A DNA stretch of 64,000 nucleotides, from NCBI RefSeq assembly GCF_035917975.1, contig NZ_CP109130.1:1426001-1490000 (forward strand), written 5' to 3'. The notes under the pieces are model-generated. The model saw nothing but the letters and a program-made list of their open reading frames with translations, had not been told where the DNA came from and made no database searches. The stretch is from Streptosporangium sp. NBC_01756 (GTDB lineage Bacteria > Actinomycetota > Actinomycetes > Streptosporangiales > Streptosporangiaceae). Of this stretch, positions 36,469 through 43,911 are shown in pieces. Position 1 is the first letter of the stretch. Each line of letters opens with the position of its first letter. Made by a program: the position numbers and the translations under genes.

Positions 36469-37161
36469 TCAGGAACGTCCCTTGTGCTGGCCGCGGTCGT
36501 CGTGGCCGCCGGAGTCGCGGCCGGGCTGTCCGAGGTGGCGTCCGCGGTCGTCGTGGCCGCCGGAGTCGCGGCCGGGCTGTCCGAGGTGGCGTCCGCGGTC
36601 GTCATGGTCGGCGTCATTACCCCGTCCGTGGCCCTCGTCGTGGCCCCGTCCGCGGTGGTCGTCAGGGTCCGGGACGGGCACCGGGGGCACGTCGACAAAC
36701 TCCGGCGTCGTGGTTGTGGTCGTGGTAGGCACCGGCTCCGGCACGATGAATTCGACGGTGGTGGTCGTCGTGGTCGTCGGGACCGGCTCGGGGACGGGCT
36801 CGAAGAACTCCACCGTCGTGGTCGTCGTGGTCGTCGGGACCGGCTCGGGGACGGGCTCGAAGAACTCCACCGTCGTGGTCGTCGTGGTCGTCGTGGTCGT
36901 CGGGACCGGCTCGGGGACGGGCTCGAAGAACTCCACCGTCGTGGTCGTCGTGGTCGTCGTCGTGGTGGGCAAGGTGACGGGGTTCAGGTCCGGTACCGGT
37001 TCGAAGAACTCCACGGTCGTCGAAGTCGTGGTCGTCGTGGTGGAGGTCGTGATTTCGGATTGGATGCCGCCGTCGCGAGGATAGGACGGTAACCAGGCGA
37101 GTGCACCGCCGTTTTCGGGGACCGGGACGGTGAGGACGAGTTTTTCGGGTGTCACGGTCAT
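36469..37161 (-). CDS. Thr-run repeat protein, mucin-like, possible substrate of the neighbouring transferases
   Basis: 230 residues from ATG 37161 (GGGAG six bases upstream); ATG 37230, also with a ribosome site (GGGAG), would add 23. The N-terminus (MTVTPEKLVLTVPVPENGG) is leader-like with no signal peptide. Then come five units of a run of 7-10 Thr followed by VEFFEPVPEPVP or a close variant, then a 17-residue His/Asp/Arg/Gly repeat (HDDRGRHLGQPGRDSGG, encoded by 51-bp direct repeats) twice and a partial third. Thr runs are typical O-glycosylation sites. No known family. Unit number and Thr count vary between units, which suggests replication slippage. Other frames here are also long because of the repeats, but only this one has sensible starts and operon position. 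Confidence 0.72.
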   Translation of the reverse strand: MTVTPEKLVLTVPVPENGGALAWLPSYPRDGGIQSEITTSTTTTTTSTTVEFFEPVPDLNPVTLPTTTTTTTTTTVEFFEPVPEPVPTTTTTTTTTTVEFFEPVPEPVPTTTTTTTVEFFEPVPEPVPTTTTTTTVEFIVPEPVPTTTTTTTPEFVDVPPVPVPDPDDHRGRGHDEGHGRGNDADHDDRGRHLGQPGRDSGGHDDRGRHLGQPGRDSGGHDDRGQHKGRS

Positions 37162-37261
37162 AGCAGTCTCCCGGGAAGCTTCTTGACTTTCGTCGGATAG
37201 TAACCTTCCATCCCATACATTGACAGACATATTTTTCTCTCCCTTGTGGAAGGGGTCTTCC
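37162..37261. promoter_or_regulatory. AT-rich divergent promoter region of the decoration cluster
   Basis: One hundred bases between ATG 37161 (minus) and TTG 37262 (plus), much richer in A/T than its surroundings. On the minus strand GTTACTATCC offers a TACTAT -10; on the plus strand TTGACT and TTGACA occur. Ribosome sites for both genes flank it. Coordinate expression of the repeat protein/GT-LicD operon and the nucleotidyltransferase fusion from here is likely. If the longer start at 37230 is used the gap shrinks to 31 bases. Confidence 0.45.
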
Positions 37262-39595
37262 TTGCTGCCATTTCGTCCCATTCGTGCAATTATTCTTGCG
37301 GCGGGACTGGGAACGCGTTTGGGCCGCCTTAAACCACTCACTCCGGTCGCCGGAGTGCCGATACTGCACCGCGCGCTGGCCGCTTTGGCGTCGGCGGGCG
37401 TCCGCGAGACGGTCATCGTGACCGGCCACCGCGCGGAAGAGATCGCCGAATCGGTCGGCGAGACGTTCGCGGGGATGACGCTCCGCTTCGTCCTCTCGCC
37501 CAGGTACGCCGACACCAACAACGCCTACTCGCTGTGGCTCGCCCGCGAGCACCTCGACACCGACCTGTACCTCCTGGATGGCGACGTCGTGTTCGCCCCC
37601 GCTCTGCTCACCCGGCTGGCCGGCACCCCCGGCGAAGCGGTCTCAGCGGTCTTTCCCTGGCGGCACGGCCTCAACGGCACGGTGCTCGACGTGGCCGATG
37701 ACGGCCTCGTCCGCCGGGTCCATCTGTCGGGAGCCGACCGGCCGCCCCTCGACCTCGTCCACAAGACGCTCAACGTGCACCTGCTGCGCGCGCGGTACCT
37801 GCGCGAGGAGTTCGTCCCGCTGCTCGACACCCTGATCGCGGACGGCGGCGAGCAGGAGTTCTACGAGGCGGTGCTCGCCCGCTCCACCCGCTTCCCGATC
37901 CGGGCGGTGGACTGCGCGGACCTGGCGAGCCAGGAGGTCGACGACGCCACCGACCTGGAACATGCCGACTACCGGTTCGGCACCCCCGACCAGCGGCGCG
38001 CGCTGCTGAACGGTCAGCACGGCGGCTACTGGCGGCACGAGGCCGTCGACCACGACCTGCTCTACAACCCCTATTTCCCCACCGAAGATCTGATCGACGC
38101 GCTCGCGGCAGAGTTCCGCCAAGCCCTGATCCACTACCCGGTCGGGCATGACCGGCTACGCGACCTGCTGGCGTCGGCGATCGACGTCCCCGCCGGACGG
38201 CTGATCGTGGCCAACGGCGCCAGCGAGCTCATCAAGGTCCTGCCACGGGTGCTGAAGGACGTCGTGCTCGTGGTCCCCGGGTTCAACGAGTACGAGTCGG
38301 TCTTCCCCAGCGCGCGCAAAGTCGCCCTCCTGCCGCCGGAACTCACCGTGGACGCCGAGAGCCTCCACCGGGCGGCGGCCGGCAGCGACGCGCTGATCCT
38401 CGACTCGCCCAACAACCCGACCTCGTCCGCGATCCCGCCCGAGGAACTCCTGCGGCTGTGCAAGCTGCTCGCCAAGACTGGAACCCGGCTGATCGTGGAC
38501 GAGTCCTTCACGGACTTCTGCGCGGTCCGCTACAGCCTGGAGGGACGGCTCGCCGACCATCCGAACCTGGTGATCGTCAAGAGCATGAGCAAGGCCTACG
38601 GTGTCGCCGGCCTGCGCCTGGGCTATCTGGCCACCGCCGACACCGGGATCCTCGCCCGGGTGACCGCCGAGACGCCGATCTGGAACGTCAACGGGATCGC
38701 TGAGTCCTTCCTCCGGCTGCTGCCGAGATACCGGCAGGCGTTCGCCTCGAGCCTGAGCCTGGTCAGGCAGAGCACGGACGCGCTGTACGAGCAGCTCTCA
38801 GCGATCGCGGGCCTCGACCACGTCCACCGGCCTGACGCCAACTTCGTCCTGGTCCGGCTGGCGGCCCCGGCACTCGCCTCCGACGTCACCGCCGAACTCT
38901 TCCGCAGGCACGGAATCCTCGTGAAGGACTGCTCCGGCAAGTCGCTCGACTCGGCGGAACGGTACGTCCGCATCTCCAGCCGCACCGACGCCGAGAACCG
39001 CCGCCTGGTCTCTGCGCTCCGCGACGTCCTGGACCGGGCCGAGCGCCCGCCGGAGACCGTCAGAGCCGACGGCCTGCTGATCCGGCGCTGGCGCGACACC
39101 GACATCCCCGCCCGGCACGCCGCGATCACCGCTTCCCGTGACCACCTGCGTCGTTGGCTGCCCTGGGCCACCGCTCCTCTCGATCACGAAGCTCTGCGCG
39201 CCTTCCAGCGGCAGTCCGATGAGGCATGGCACTCGGCCCAGTCCTTCTCCTACGGTGTCTTCGACGCCACCGACGGCACGCTCCTCGGCGCGGTCGCCCT
39301 CCACGCCCGAATCGGCCGCGGCGCCCTGGAAGTCGCTTACTGGGTCCACGCCGCCCACACCCGCCAGGGCATCATCACTCGCGCCGTCGCCGCGCTCACC
39401 GAGGCCGCGCTTCTCCTCGACGAAGTCGAGCGCGTCGAGATCCACTGTGACGCGGCCAACACGTCGAGCGCCGCCGTCCCCCAACGCCTGGGCTATCGCC
39501 TCGACCGCACCGAACACCGTGCCCCCCGCACCCCAGCCGAATCCGGGCACTGGATGATCTGGACACGAAGTTCGGCACACCTTCCCCAGCGCTAG
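37262..39595 (+). CDS. Fusion: LicC-like nucleotidyltransferase - HisC/CobD-like PLP enzyme - RimL-type GNAT
   Basis: 777 residues from TTG 37262, in frame and six bases after GGAAGGGG. Residues 5-240 are a sugar/choline-phosphate nucleotidyltransferase (AAGLGTRLG at 13-21, NNAYSLWLAREH, metal-site LLDGDV) of LicC type. Residues about 245-590 are a fold-type I PLP enzyme (ANGASELIKVLP, DSPNNPTSS, PLP lysine K444 in SMSKAYG) near histidinol-phosphate aminotransferase and threonine-phosphate decarboxylase (CobD). Residues about 600-770 are a GNAT (YWVHAAHTRQGIITRAVAAL). The likely output is a CDP-activated amino-alcohol or amino acid derivative for the LicD domain of the neighbouring protein, with the GNAT acetylating the amine; the first is inference from families, the last a guess. 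Confidence 0.85.
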   Translation: MLPFRPIRAIILAAGLGTRLGRLKPLTPVAGVPILHRALAALASAGVRETVIVTGHRAEEIAESVGETFAGMTLRFVLSPRYADTNNAYSLWLAREHLDTDLYLLDGDVVFAPALLTRLAGTPGEAVSAVFPWRHGLNGTVLDVADDGLVRRVHLSGADRPPLDLVHKTLNVHLLRARYLREEFVPLLDTLIADGGEQEFYEAVLARSTRFPIRAVDCADLASQEVDDATDLEHADYRFGTPDQRRALLNGQHGGYWRHEAVDHDLLYNPYFPTEDLIDALAAEFRQALIHYPVGHDRLRDLLASAIDVPAGRLIVANGASELIKVLPRVLKDVVLVVPGFNEYESVFPSARKVALLPPELTVDAESLHRAAAGSDALILDSPNNPTSSAIPPEELLRLCKLLAKTGTRLIVDESFTDFCAVRYSLEGRLADHPNLVIVKSMSKAYGVAGLRLGYLATADTGILARVTAETPIWNVNGIAESFLRLLPRYRQAFASSLSLVRQSTDALYEQLSAIAGLDHVHRPDANFVLVRLAAPALASDVTAELFRRHGILVKDCSGKSLDSAERYVRISSRTDAENRRLVSALRDVLDRAERPPETVRADGLLIRRWRDTDIPARHAAITASRDHLRRWLPWATAPLDHEALRAFQRQSDEAWHSAQSFSYGVFDATDGTLLGAVALHARIGRGALEVAYWVHAAHTRQGIITRAVAALTEAALLLDEVERVEIHCDAANTSSAAVPQRLGYRLDRTEHRAPRTPAESGHWMIWTRSSAHLPQR

Positions 39596-39719
39596 CCAAG
39601 CAGGCGACTTCGTCAGGTTCCTCCAGGTTTCACTGCGGTCGACCCGCTCCACCAAGCCGCTTGACCGTCCCAGCGACACCGCCGGTGCTCAGCCCTGCCT
39701 CCGATATGAGCAGACCGCC

Positions 39720-40353
39720 GTTTGGTACACCGGGCTTCCCGACGCAGACAAGACCACGATCCGCCTGCTGTCTGCCGGTCAGGCCGTCGACCTGTACCGC
39801 GCGATGCGTCCGGACTTCGCCCCTCTAATCCTCCTGGGCGCCGCCGCGGGCCTATGCCAGGGCGAAGCGCTGGGGATGGCTGTCGATCGGATCGACTTCA
39901 CCGAAGCCATGCTGACCGTGACCCGACAAGTCGTGCTGATCGGCCGCCGCCCCACCTGGCTCTACCGAAGACACGGGCGTCGGTCCGCGAAGTCCCCTGC
40001 CCGCCGTCCTCGCTGAGGCTCTCGCCGAGTACACGCCGGCCGATGTCCTGTTCCGCATGAAGCGTGGCAACCTGATCCGGCGTGACGGGTTCAACGCTGA
40101 CGTCTTTAAGTCCGCGGTCGTGGCGGCCGGCATCCCGATGGACATGACGTTCCACAACCTATGCCACACCTTCGCCAGTACGGCGCTCGCCGAGGGCGGG
40201 CCCGTCTCTGAGGTCTCCTGCTGGCTCGGCCACGAGTCCATCGCGACGACCGTCGACCTGTACGGCCACCTCGTCCCGGAAGCCTCCGAGCGCGCCCGCA
40301 CGGCGTTGAACAACGCCTTCGCCGCCGCGTTTGCGACTCGCGATGTGCCCTGA
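39720..40353 (+). pseudogene. Inactivated tyrosine integrase next to attachment site copy 2
   Basis: Catalytic half of a site-specific tyrosine recombinase in three frames (breaks near 39960 and 40000): LILLGAAAGLCQGEALGMAV, then PAVLAEALAEYTPADVLF, then FHNLCHTFASTALAEGG, VSCWLGHESIATTVDLYGHL to TGA 40353. Box I normally reads GLRxGE and box II HxLRH; both arginines are Cys here (TGC, a C-to-T change from CGC), while His, the second His-equivalent W/H and Tyr remain. The N-terminal binding domain is missing or unrecognisable. The element can no longer move by itself. Its end lies 64 bases before the rnpB-like att copy, the usual integrase placement. Confidence 0.8.
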
Positions 40354-40416
40354 ATATGCCCTGACAGCGGTTGGAGCTCGCCGCGCGAGAACAACGGCGC
40401 AGGTCAGGGGCGGATA

Positions 40417-40444
40417 GGGCGGACGAGTCGGCCTGCAGGCCGGG
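40417..40444 (-). other. Duplicate of the rnpB 3' end (putative attachment site copy 2)
   Basis: GGGCGGACGAGTCGGCCTG is identical for 19 bases to the rnpB 3' end region at 48189-48207, then two mismatches, then GGCCGGG. It lies between the dead integrase and the next island, in the same orientation as copies 1 and 3. Confidence 0.72.
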
Positions 40445-40623
40445 AAGAAGCTGAAGGCCTGCAGATCCGTCCGGCCCGTTCCGCTCTCATGGTGTTCGCC
40501 CTGGTAGATAGGGCAAACACCGTTCAGCCCGTTCCGGCCCGTTGTCCTCCGTTTCAATCCCCTCTGTTGACGCGTTGGCGACGCGTCGAGGTAGGGAAGG
40601 ACGCAGTAAAACGACGCGATTCC

Positions 40624-40660
40624 CTAGCTCCAGAGGCTAGGGTTCTCCCAGAACATCGAA
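40624..40660. repeat. Hairpin upstream of the HTH gene
   Basis: CCCTAGC, seven bases, GCTAGGG: a perfect 7-bp stem about 75 bases before ATG 40717. It could be an operator of the adjoining HTH protein or an attenuator; position is the only clue. Confidence 0.35.
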
Positions 40661-40716
40661 AGTCCCGGCGGGTGCGGGAACACCCCCGGGACGTGGCACC
40701 GGAGGCAACAACTCCA

Positions 40717-41655
40717 ATGCATGTCAAGCGTAGCAAGCTTCATGGCTCCTACACCCAAGTAGCCAACGCGGTTCTCAGAGATCGCCGCCTCTCCTTCATG
40801 GCCCGTGGCATCCTCGCCTTCCTGCTCTCCCTGCCTGACGGGGCCCGGCAGGACGCTCACACCCTCGCCGACCAGCACCCCGGCCTGGGCCGCCGTGGCG
40901 TCTCCAAGGCGCTGGATGAGTTGATCACTCACGGGTACTACGTGCGCCGCACGGTCCGCGACCCGCTGACAGGCCGTGTTCGCACTGAGACGGCCGTGTT
41001 CGACACCCCGCAGAATGAGACGTCACAGGTGGCCCCGATGACTGCGATGCCGTCCAACGGCGGCCCGACAGGCGGCGATGCGGTCAAGAACCCTGAAGGG
41101 TTGAAAACTCAGGAAGAAAACAAACCCCCCAACCCCGCGCCGCCGAGCGAGGTCCACGAGCCGCTACGGCCCGTAGCCGCTCCCGTGGCAGGCGGAGAGA
41201 GCTCTACCACCAGCAATAAGACGGCCGCCTGCGCGGCCCTGATGGCTCGTCTGGGCCGTGTCGAACCCCGGCTGACGGTCGGCATGCGAGAGATGCCGAA
41301 GGTCGCCCCGCTGGTCGCCGAGTGGCTTGACCGTGGCGCTACCGAAGGGCAGATCAGGGCCGTCCTGACAACGGGCCTTCCCGATGACCTTCGCTCTCCC
41401 GTAGCATTGATCATTCACCGGCTCAAAGCCAAGATGCCCGCCCACCTCGTCGCCGCCCCCCAGGTCATCAAGGCCCCGGCTGTCGAATGCCCCGACTGCG
41501 CCCGTCCTGTCGCCTGTCCTGTCGCCCGGCCTGGCCGTTGCTCCCTCTGCGTCGCCGAGAGCAACGGGCGTAAGGCCGGTCCCGTAGCCGATGTGGCCCG
41601 TCATGTCGCCATGGTCCGTGAGCTTCTGACTCGCAGGGCCGTAGTCGCTGCGTAG
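40717..41655 (+). CDS. HTH-domain replication/plasmid-type protein of integrative elements
   Basis: 312 residues from ATG 40717 (GGAGG eleven bases upstream). The N-terminal winged HTH (HGSYTQVANAVLRDRRLSFM, RGVSKALDELITHGYYVRR) resembles the replication-initiator-like HTH proteins found on actinomycete plasmids and integrative elements. The middle is Pro-rich, and the C-terminus has a Cys4 zinc knuckle (CPDCARPVACP, then CSLC). It is the first gene of island B, directly inside att copy 2, where element replication or maintenance genes are expected. Confidence 0.7.
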   Translation: MHVKRSKLHGSYTQVANAVLRDRRLSFMARGILAFLLSLPDGARQDAHTLADQHPGLGRRGVSKALDELITHGYYVRRTVRDPLTGRVRTETAVFDTPQNETSQVAPMTAMPSNGGPTGGDAVKNPEGLKTQEENKPPNPAPPSEVHEPLRPVAAPVAGGESSTTSNKTAACAALMARLGRVEPRLTVGMREMPKVAPLVAEWLDRGATEGQIRAVLTTGLPDDLRSPVALIIHRLKAKMPAHLVAAPQVIKAPAVECPDCARPVACPVARPGRCSLCVAESNGRKAGPVADVARHVAMVRELLTRRAVVAA

Positions 41656-41656
41656 A

Positions 41657-43107
41657 GAGCAACGATCGAAACCTGTGGATCTGCCGGGGAGGGGTGTACC
41701 TTCCCGGATCATCCGATGATGGTTTCGAGATAAGGCCGACGTTGGCGCGTCGGTCGGGAAGGCACACCCGTGCCGCTTACCGTAGTACCCGAGTTTCCCG
41801 CTGACGACCTCGACGGTACGGCGGGCGCCGCCTCGCCTTCGCTGATCGATCAGATCGTCCGCGAAGGGGCCCGCAAGATGCTCGCCGCCGCGCTCCAGGC
41901 CGAGGTGGACGCCTACATCGCCGCCTTCGCCGACGAGCGTGACAGCCACGGCCGCCGCCTGGTCGTGCGCAACGGCTCGCACCAGCCGCGTGAGATCCTC
42001 ACCGCGGCCGGCGCGATCGAAGTCACCGCCCCGCGCGTCAACGACAAGCGCATCGACGAGGCGACGGGCGAACGCCGGCGGTTCTCCTCGGCGATCTTGC
42101 CCGCCTGGGCCCGTAAGACCCCGCGGATTACCGAGGTGTTGCCGCTGCTCTACCTACACGGCCTGTCCAGCGGGGACTTCGTGCCCGCGCTGGGGCAGTT
42201 CCTCGGCTCGGCCACGGGTCTGTCCGCGCCGGTGATCACTCGTCTGACCGAGCAGTGGAAGGCCGAGCAGCGCGCGTTCGCGGCCCGGGACCTGTCAGCG
42301 GTGGACTATGTCTATCTGTGGGCCGACGGCATCCACGTCAACATCCGGCTGGAGGAGCACAAACTGTGCCTGCTGGTGGTGATCGGGGTGCGCGCCGACG
42401 GCCGCAAGGAGCTGATCGCGCTGGCCGATGGCTACCGGGAGTCGACCGAGTCGTGGGCCGACCTGCTGCGCGATGCCAAGCGGCGCGGTATGCGCGCCCC
42501 GGTGCTGGCTGTCGGGGACGGCGCGCTCGGCTTCTGGGGTGCGCTACGCGAGGTGTTCCCGCAGGCCAAGGAGCAAAGATACTGGTTCCACAAGATCGCG
42601 AACGTGCTGGGGGCGCTACCGAAGTCCGCGCAGCCCGGCGCGAAGAAAGCGCTCGCGGAGATCTGGAACGCCGAGGATAAGACGCACGCCCTGTCGGCGG
42701 TAGCGGCGTTCAAAGCCGCCTACGGCGCCAAGTACCCCAAGGCGGTGGCCAAGGTCACCAACGACGTCGAGGAGCTGCTGGCGTTCTACGACTATCCGGC
42801 TGAGCACTGGATCCATCTGCGCACCACGAATCCGATCGAGAGCACCTTCGCCACGGTCAGGCACCGGACCAAGGTCACCAAGGGGCCCGGCTCACACGCG
42901 GCCGGGCTGGCCATGGCCTTCAAACTGATCGAGTCGGCCCAGGCCCGCTGGCGCGCGGTCAACGCACCTCACCTGGTGGCTCTGGTCCGTGCTGGGGCGA
43001 CGTTCCTCAACGGCAAACTCGTCGAACGCCCCGAGGAAACCCCGGCCATAGAGGAGTCCACAATAGCCGCTTAAAAGATCTTGATCCACAAGTCTTGACG
43101 ATTGCTC
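41657..43107 (+). mobile_element. IS256-family insertion sequence
   Basis: About 1450 bp. The ends GAGCAACGATCGAAACCTGTGGATC (left) and GAGCAATCGTCAAGACTTGTGGATC (right, inverted) form an imperfect terminal repeat around the transposase at 41770. No obvious 8-9 bp target duplication is visible. It follows the HTH gene stop by one base, so it may have trimmed downstream island sequence. Confidence 0.8.
41770..43074 (+). CDS. IS256-family (Mutator-like) transposase
   Basis: 434 residues from GTG. DDE residues: WADGIHVN, AVGDGALGFW and NPIESTFATVRHRTK, the last the IS256 signature. Length is normal and there is no disruption, so the element may be active. Confidence 0.93.
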   Translation: MPLTVVPEFPADDLDGTAGAASPSLIDQIVREGARKMLAAALQAEVDAYIAAFADERDSHGRRLVVRNGSHQPREILTAAGAIEVTAPRVNDKRIDEATGERRRFSSAILPAWARKTPRITEVLPLLYLHGLSSGDFVPALGQFLGSATGLSAPVITRLTEQWKAEQRAFAARDLSAVDYVYLWADGIHVNIRLEEHKLCLLVVIGVRADGRKELIALADGYRESTESWADLLRDAKRRGMRAPVLAVGDGALGFWGALREVFPQAKEQRYWFHKIANVLGALPKSAQPGAKKALAEIWNAEDKTHALSAVAAFKAAYGAKYPKAVAKVTNDVEELLAFYDYPAEHWIHLRTTNPIESTFATVRHRTKVTKGPGSHAAGLAMAFKLIESAQARWRAVNAPHLVALVRAGATFLNGKLVERPEETPAIEESTIAA

Positions 43108-43462
43108 CCCAGGCGGCGCAGGAACGACCTATGCGCTCGCCTGCCCGCATGAGTACCAATAGTGAGCCTGTGGCCTGCGAGTTTGGCCACCAGGGCCGCG
43201 GTATCCCAGCGGATTTCAAGGGTGGCGGTGTATGTGACACTGAACGACACGTGAAGCCTCGGGTTCAGAAGTTGATCTCCAAACAAGACCACTCCTGCCA
43301 GGGGCTTCGCGTATTCCCTCTCCGGGGTCCGCTGCCCCTGCCATCAAGATGATCACTCGCCATCAATGGTCGCTTACACGGAAGAGCTCACTGTACTCAC
43401 GTGATTCGTATCCTAATTTGGCAAAAGTGTAACGTCGACTGGTTTTGGGCGGATAGCTGAAT
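43108..43462. other. Non-coding, AT-richer region upstream of the motif-sharing operon
   Basis: No gene is supported. Base composition falls well below the neighbours from about 43150 to 43480. TTGGCA at about 43418 may be a -35 element for the gene at 43463, without a clear -10. It probably holds the operon promoter. Confidence 0.4.
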
Positions 43463-43885
43463 ATGGATGCTATTGAGCTTGCCAATCAGGCTATGCCCTA
43501 TGTAACTGCCGCGATCGGAGCGTACGGATTGGCGGTGCTGACTAAGACGCAGGATCTTGTGGCTGATGAGTCGGTGAATCTCGGGCGGCGACTGCTGCAG
43601 CGTTTCATTAACGGTGCGCAGAACAAAAAACGGATCGAGGCGGCAGTCGAGGACGTCACCGACACACCTGACGACGAAGACAGTCACGCTGCGCTGCGCG
43701 GTCAGCTCAAGAGAGCGCTGGCGGCCGATCCCGATCTACTCAAGGACATCGCCGAGATGCTGCGCAACGCTGGGGGTGCCGTGATTGCGGGCAATGAGCG
43801 CAGCCAGATCGTCAACGCCAACCTCATCGGAGGCGACAACCTACAGATCGGCGAGGCCCGGGACATCACCTTCCGCCGACGCTGA
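43463..43885 (+). CDS. Small helical protein ending in a QIG-ARD motif (BASS/RHIM-like)
   Basis: 140 residues. The N-terminus has a hydrophobic segment (AMPYVTAAIGAYGLAVL, 10-26), the middle is charged and helical (LRGQLKRALAADPDLLKDIAEML), and the C-terminus ends GGDNLQIGEARDITF (123-137). This last part is repeated in the protein encoded at 45546 (HGDSNQIGTARDVTF), ten of fifteen identical. The pattern, a short C-terminal Gly/Gln/Asp beta-arch after a helical region, resembles bacterial amyloid signalling sequences that let an adaptor template an effector; LQIG also matches the RHIM core. It ends nine bases before the next gene. Function is inferred. Confidence 0.7.
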   Translation: MDAIELANQAMPYVTAAIGAYGLAVLTKTQDLVADESVNLGRRLLQRFINGAQNKKRIEAAVEDVTDTPDDEDSHAALRGQLKRALAADPDLLKDIAEMLRNAGGAVIAGNERSQIVNANLIGGDNLQIGEARDITFRRR

Positions 43886-43911
43886 TCGTTCCCATGCACA
43901 ACGGATCATGG

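Noticed and set aside
36740..36960. CRISPR array
   Set aside because: The regular repeats are in-frame coding units with near-identical spacers, not unique spacers between palindromic repeats. No other CRISPR or cas gene is in the window.
36421..37092. Val/Gly/Arg-rich plus-strand frames across the Thr-repeat gene
   Set aside because: Repeats keep all six frames open here. Only the minus frame closing at 36469 has good ribosome sites, sensible composition units and a place in the operon.
37262..39595. A PntC-type (2-aminoethylphosphonate) reading of the nucleotidyltransferase/PLP fusion
   Set aside because: The PLP part looks like HisC/CobD rather than AEP transaminase, there is no PEP mutase in the cluster, and the PEPM-superfamily gene at 10072 lacks EDKxxxxxNS and is 27 kb away.
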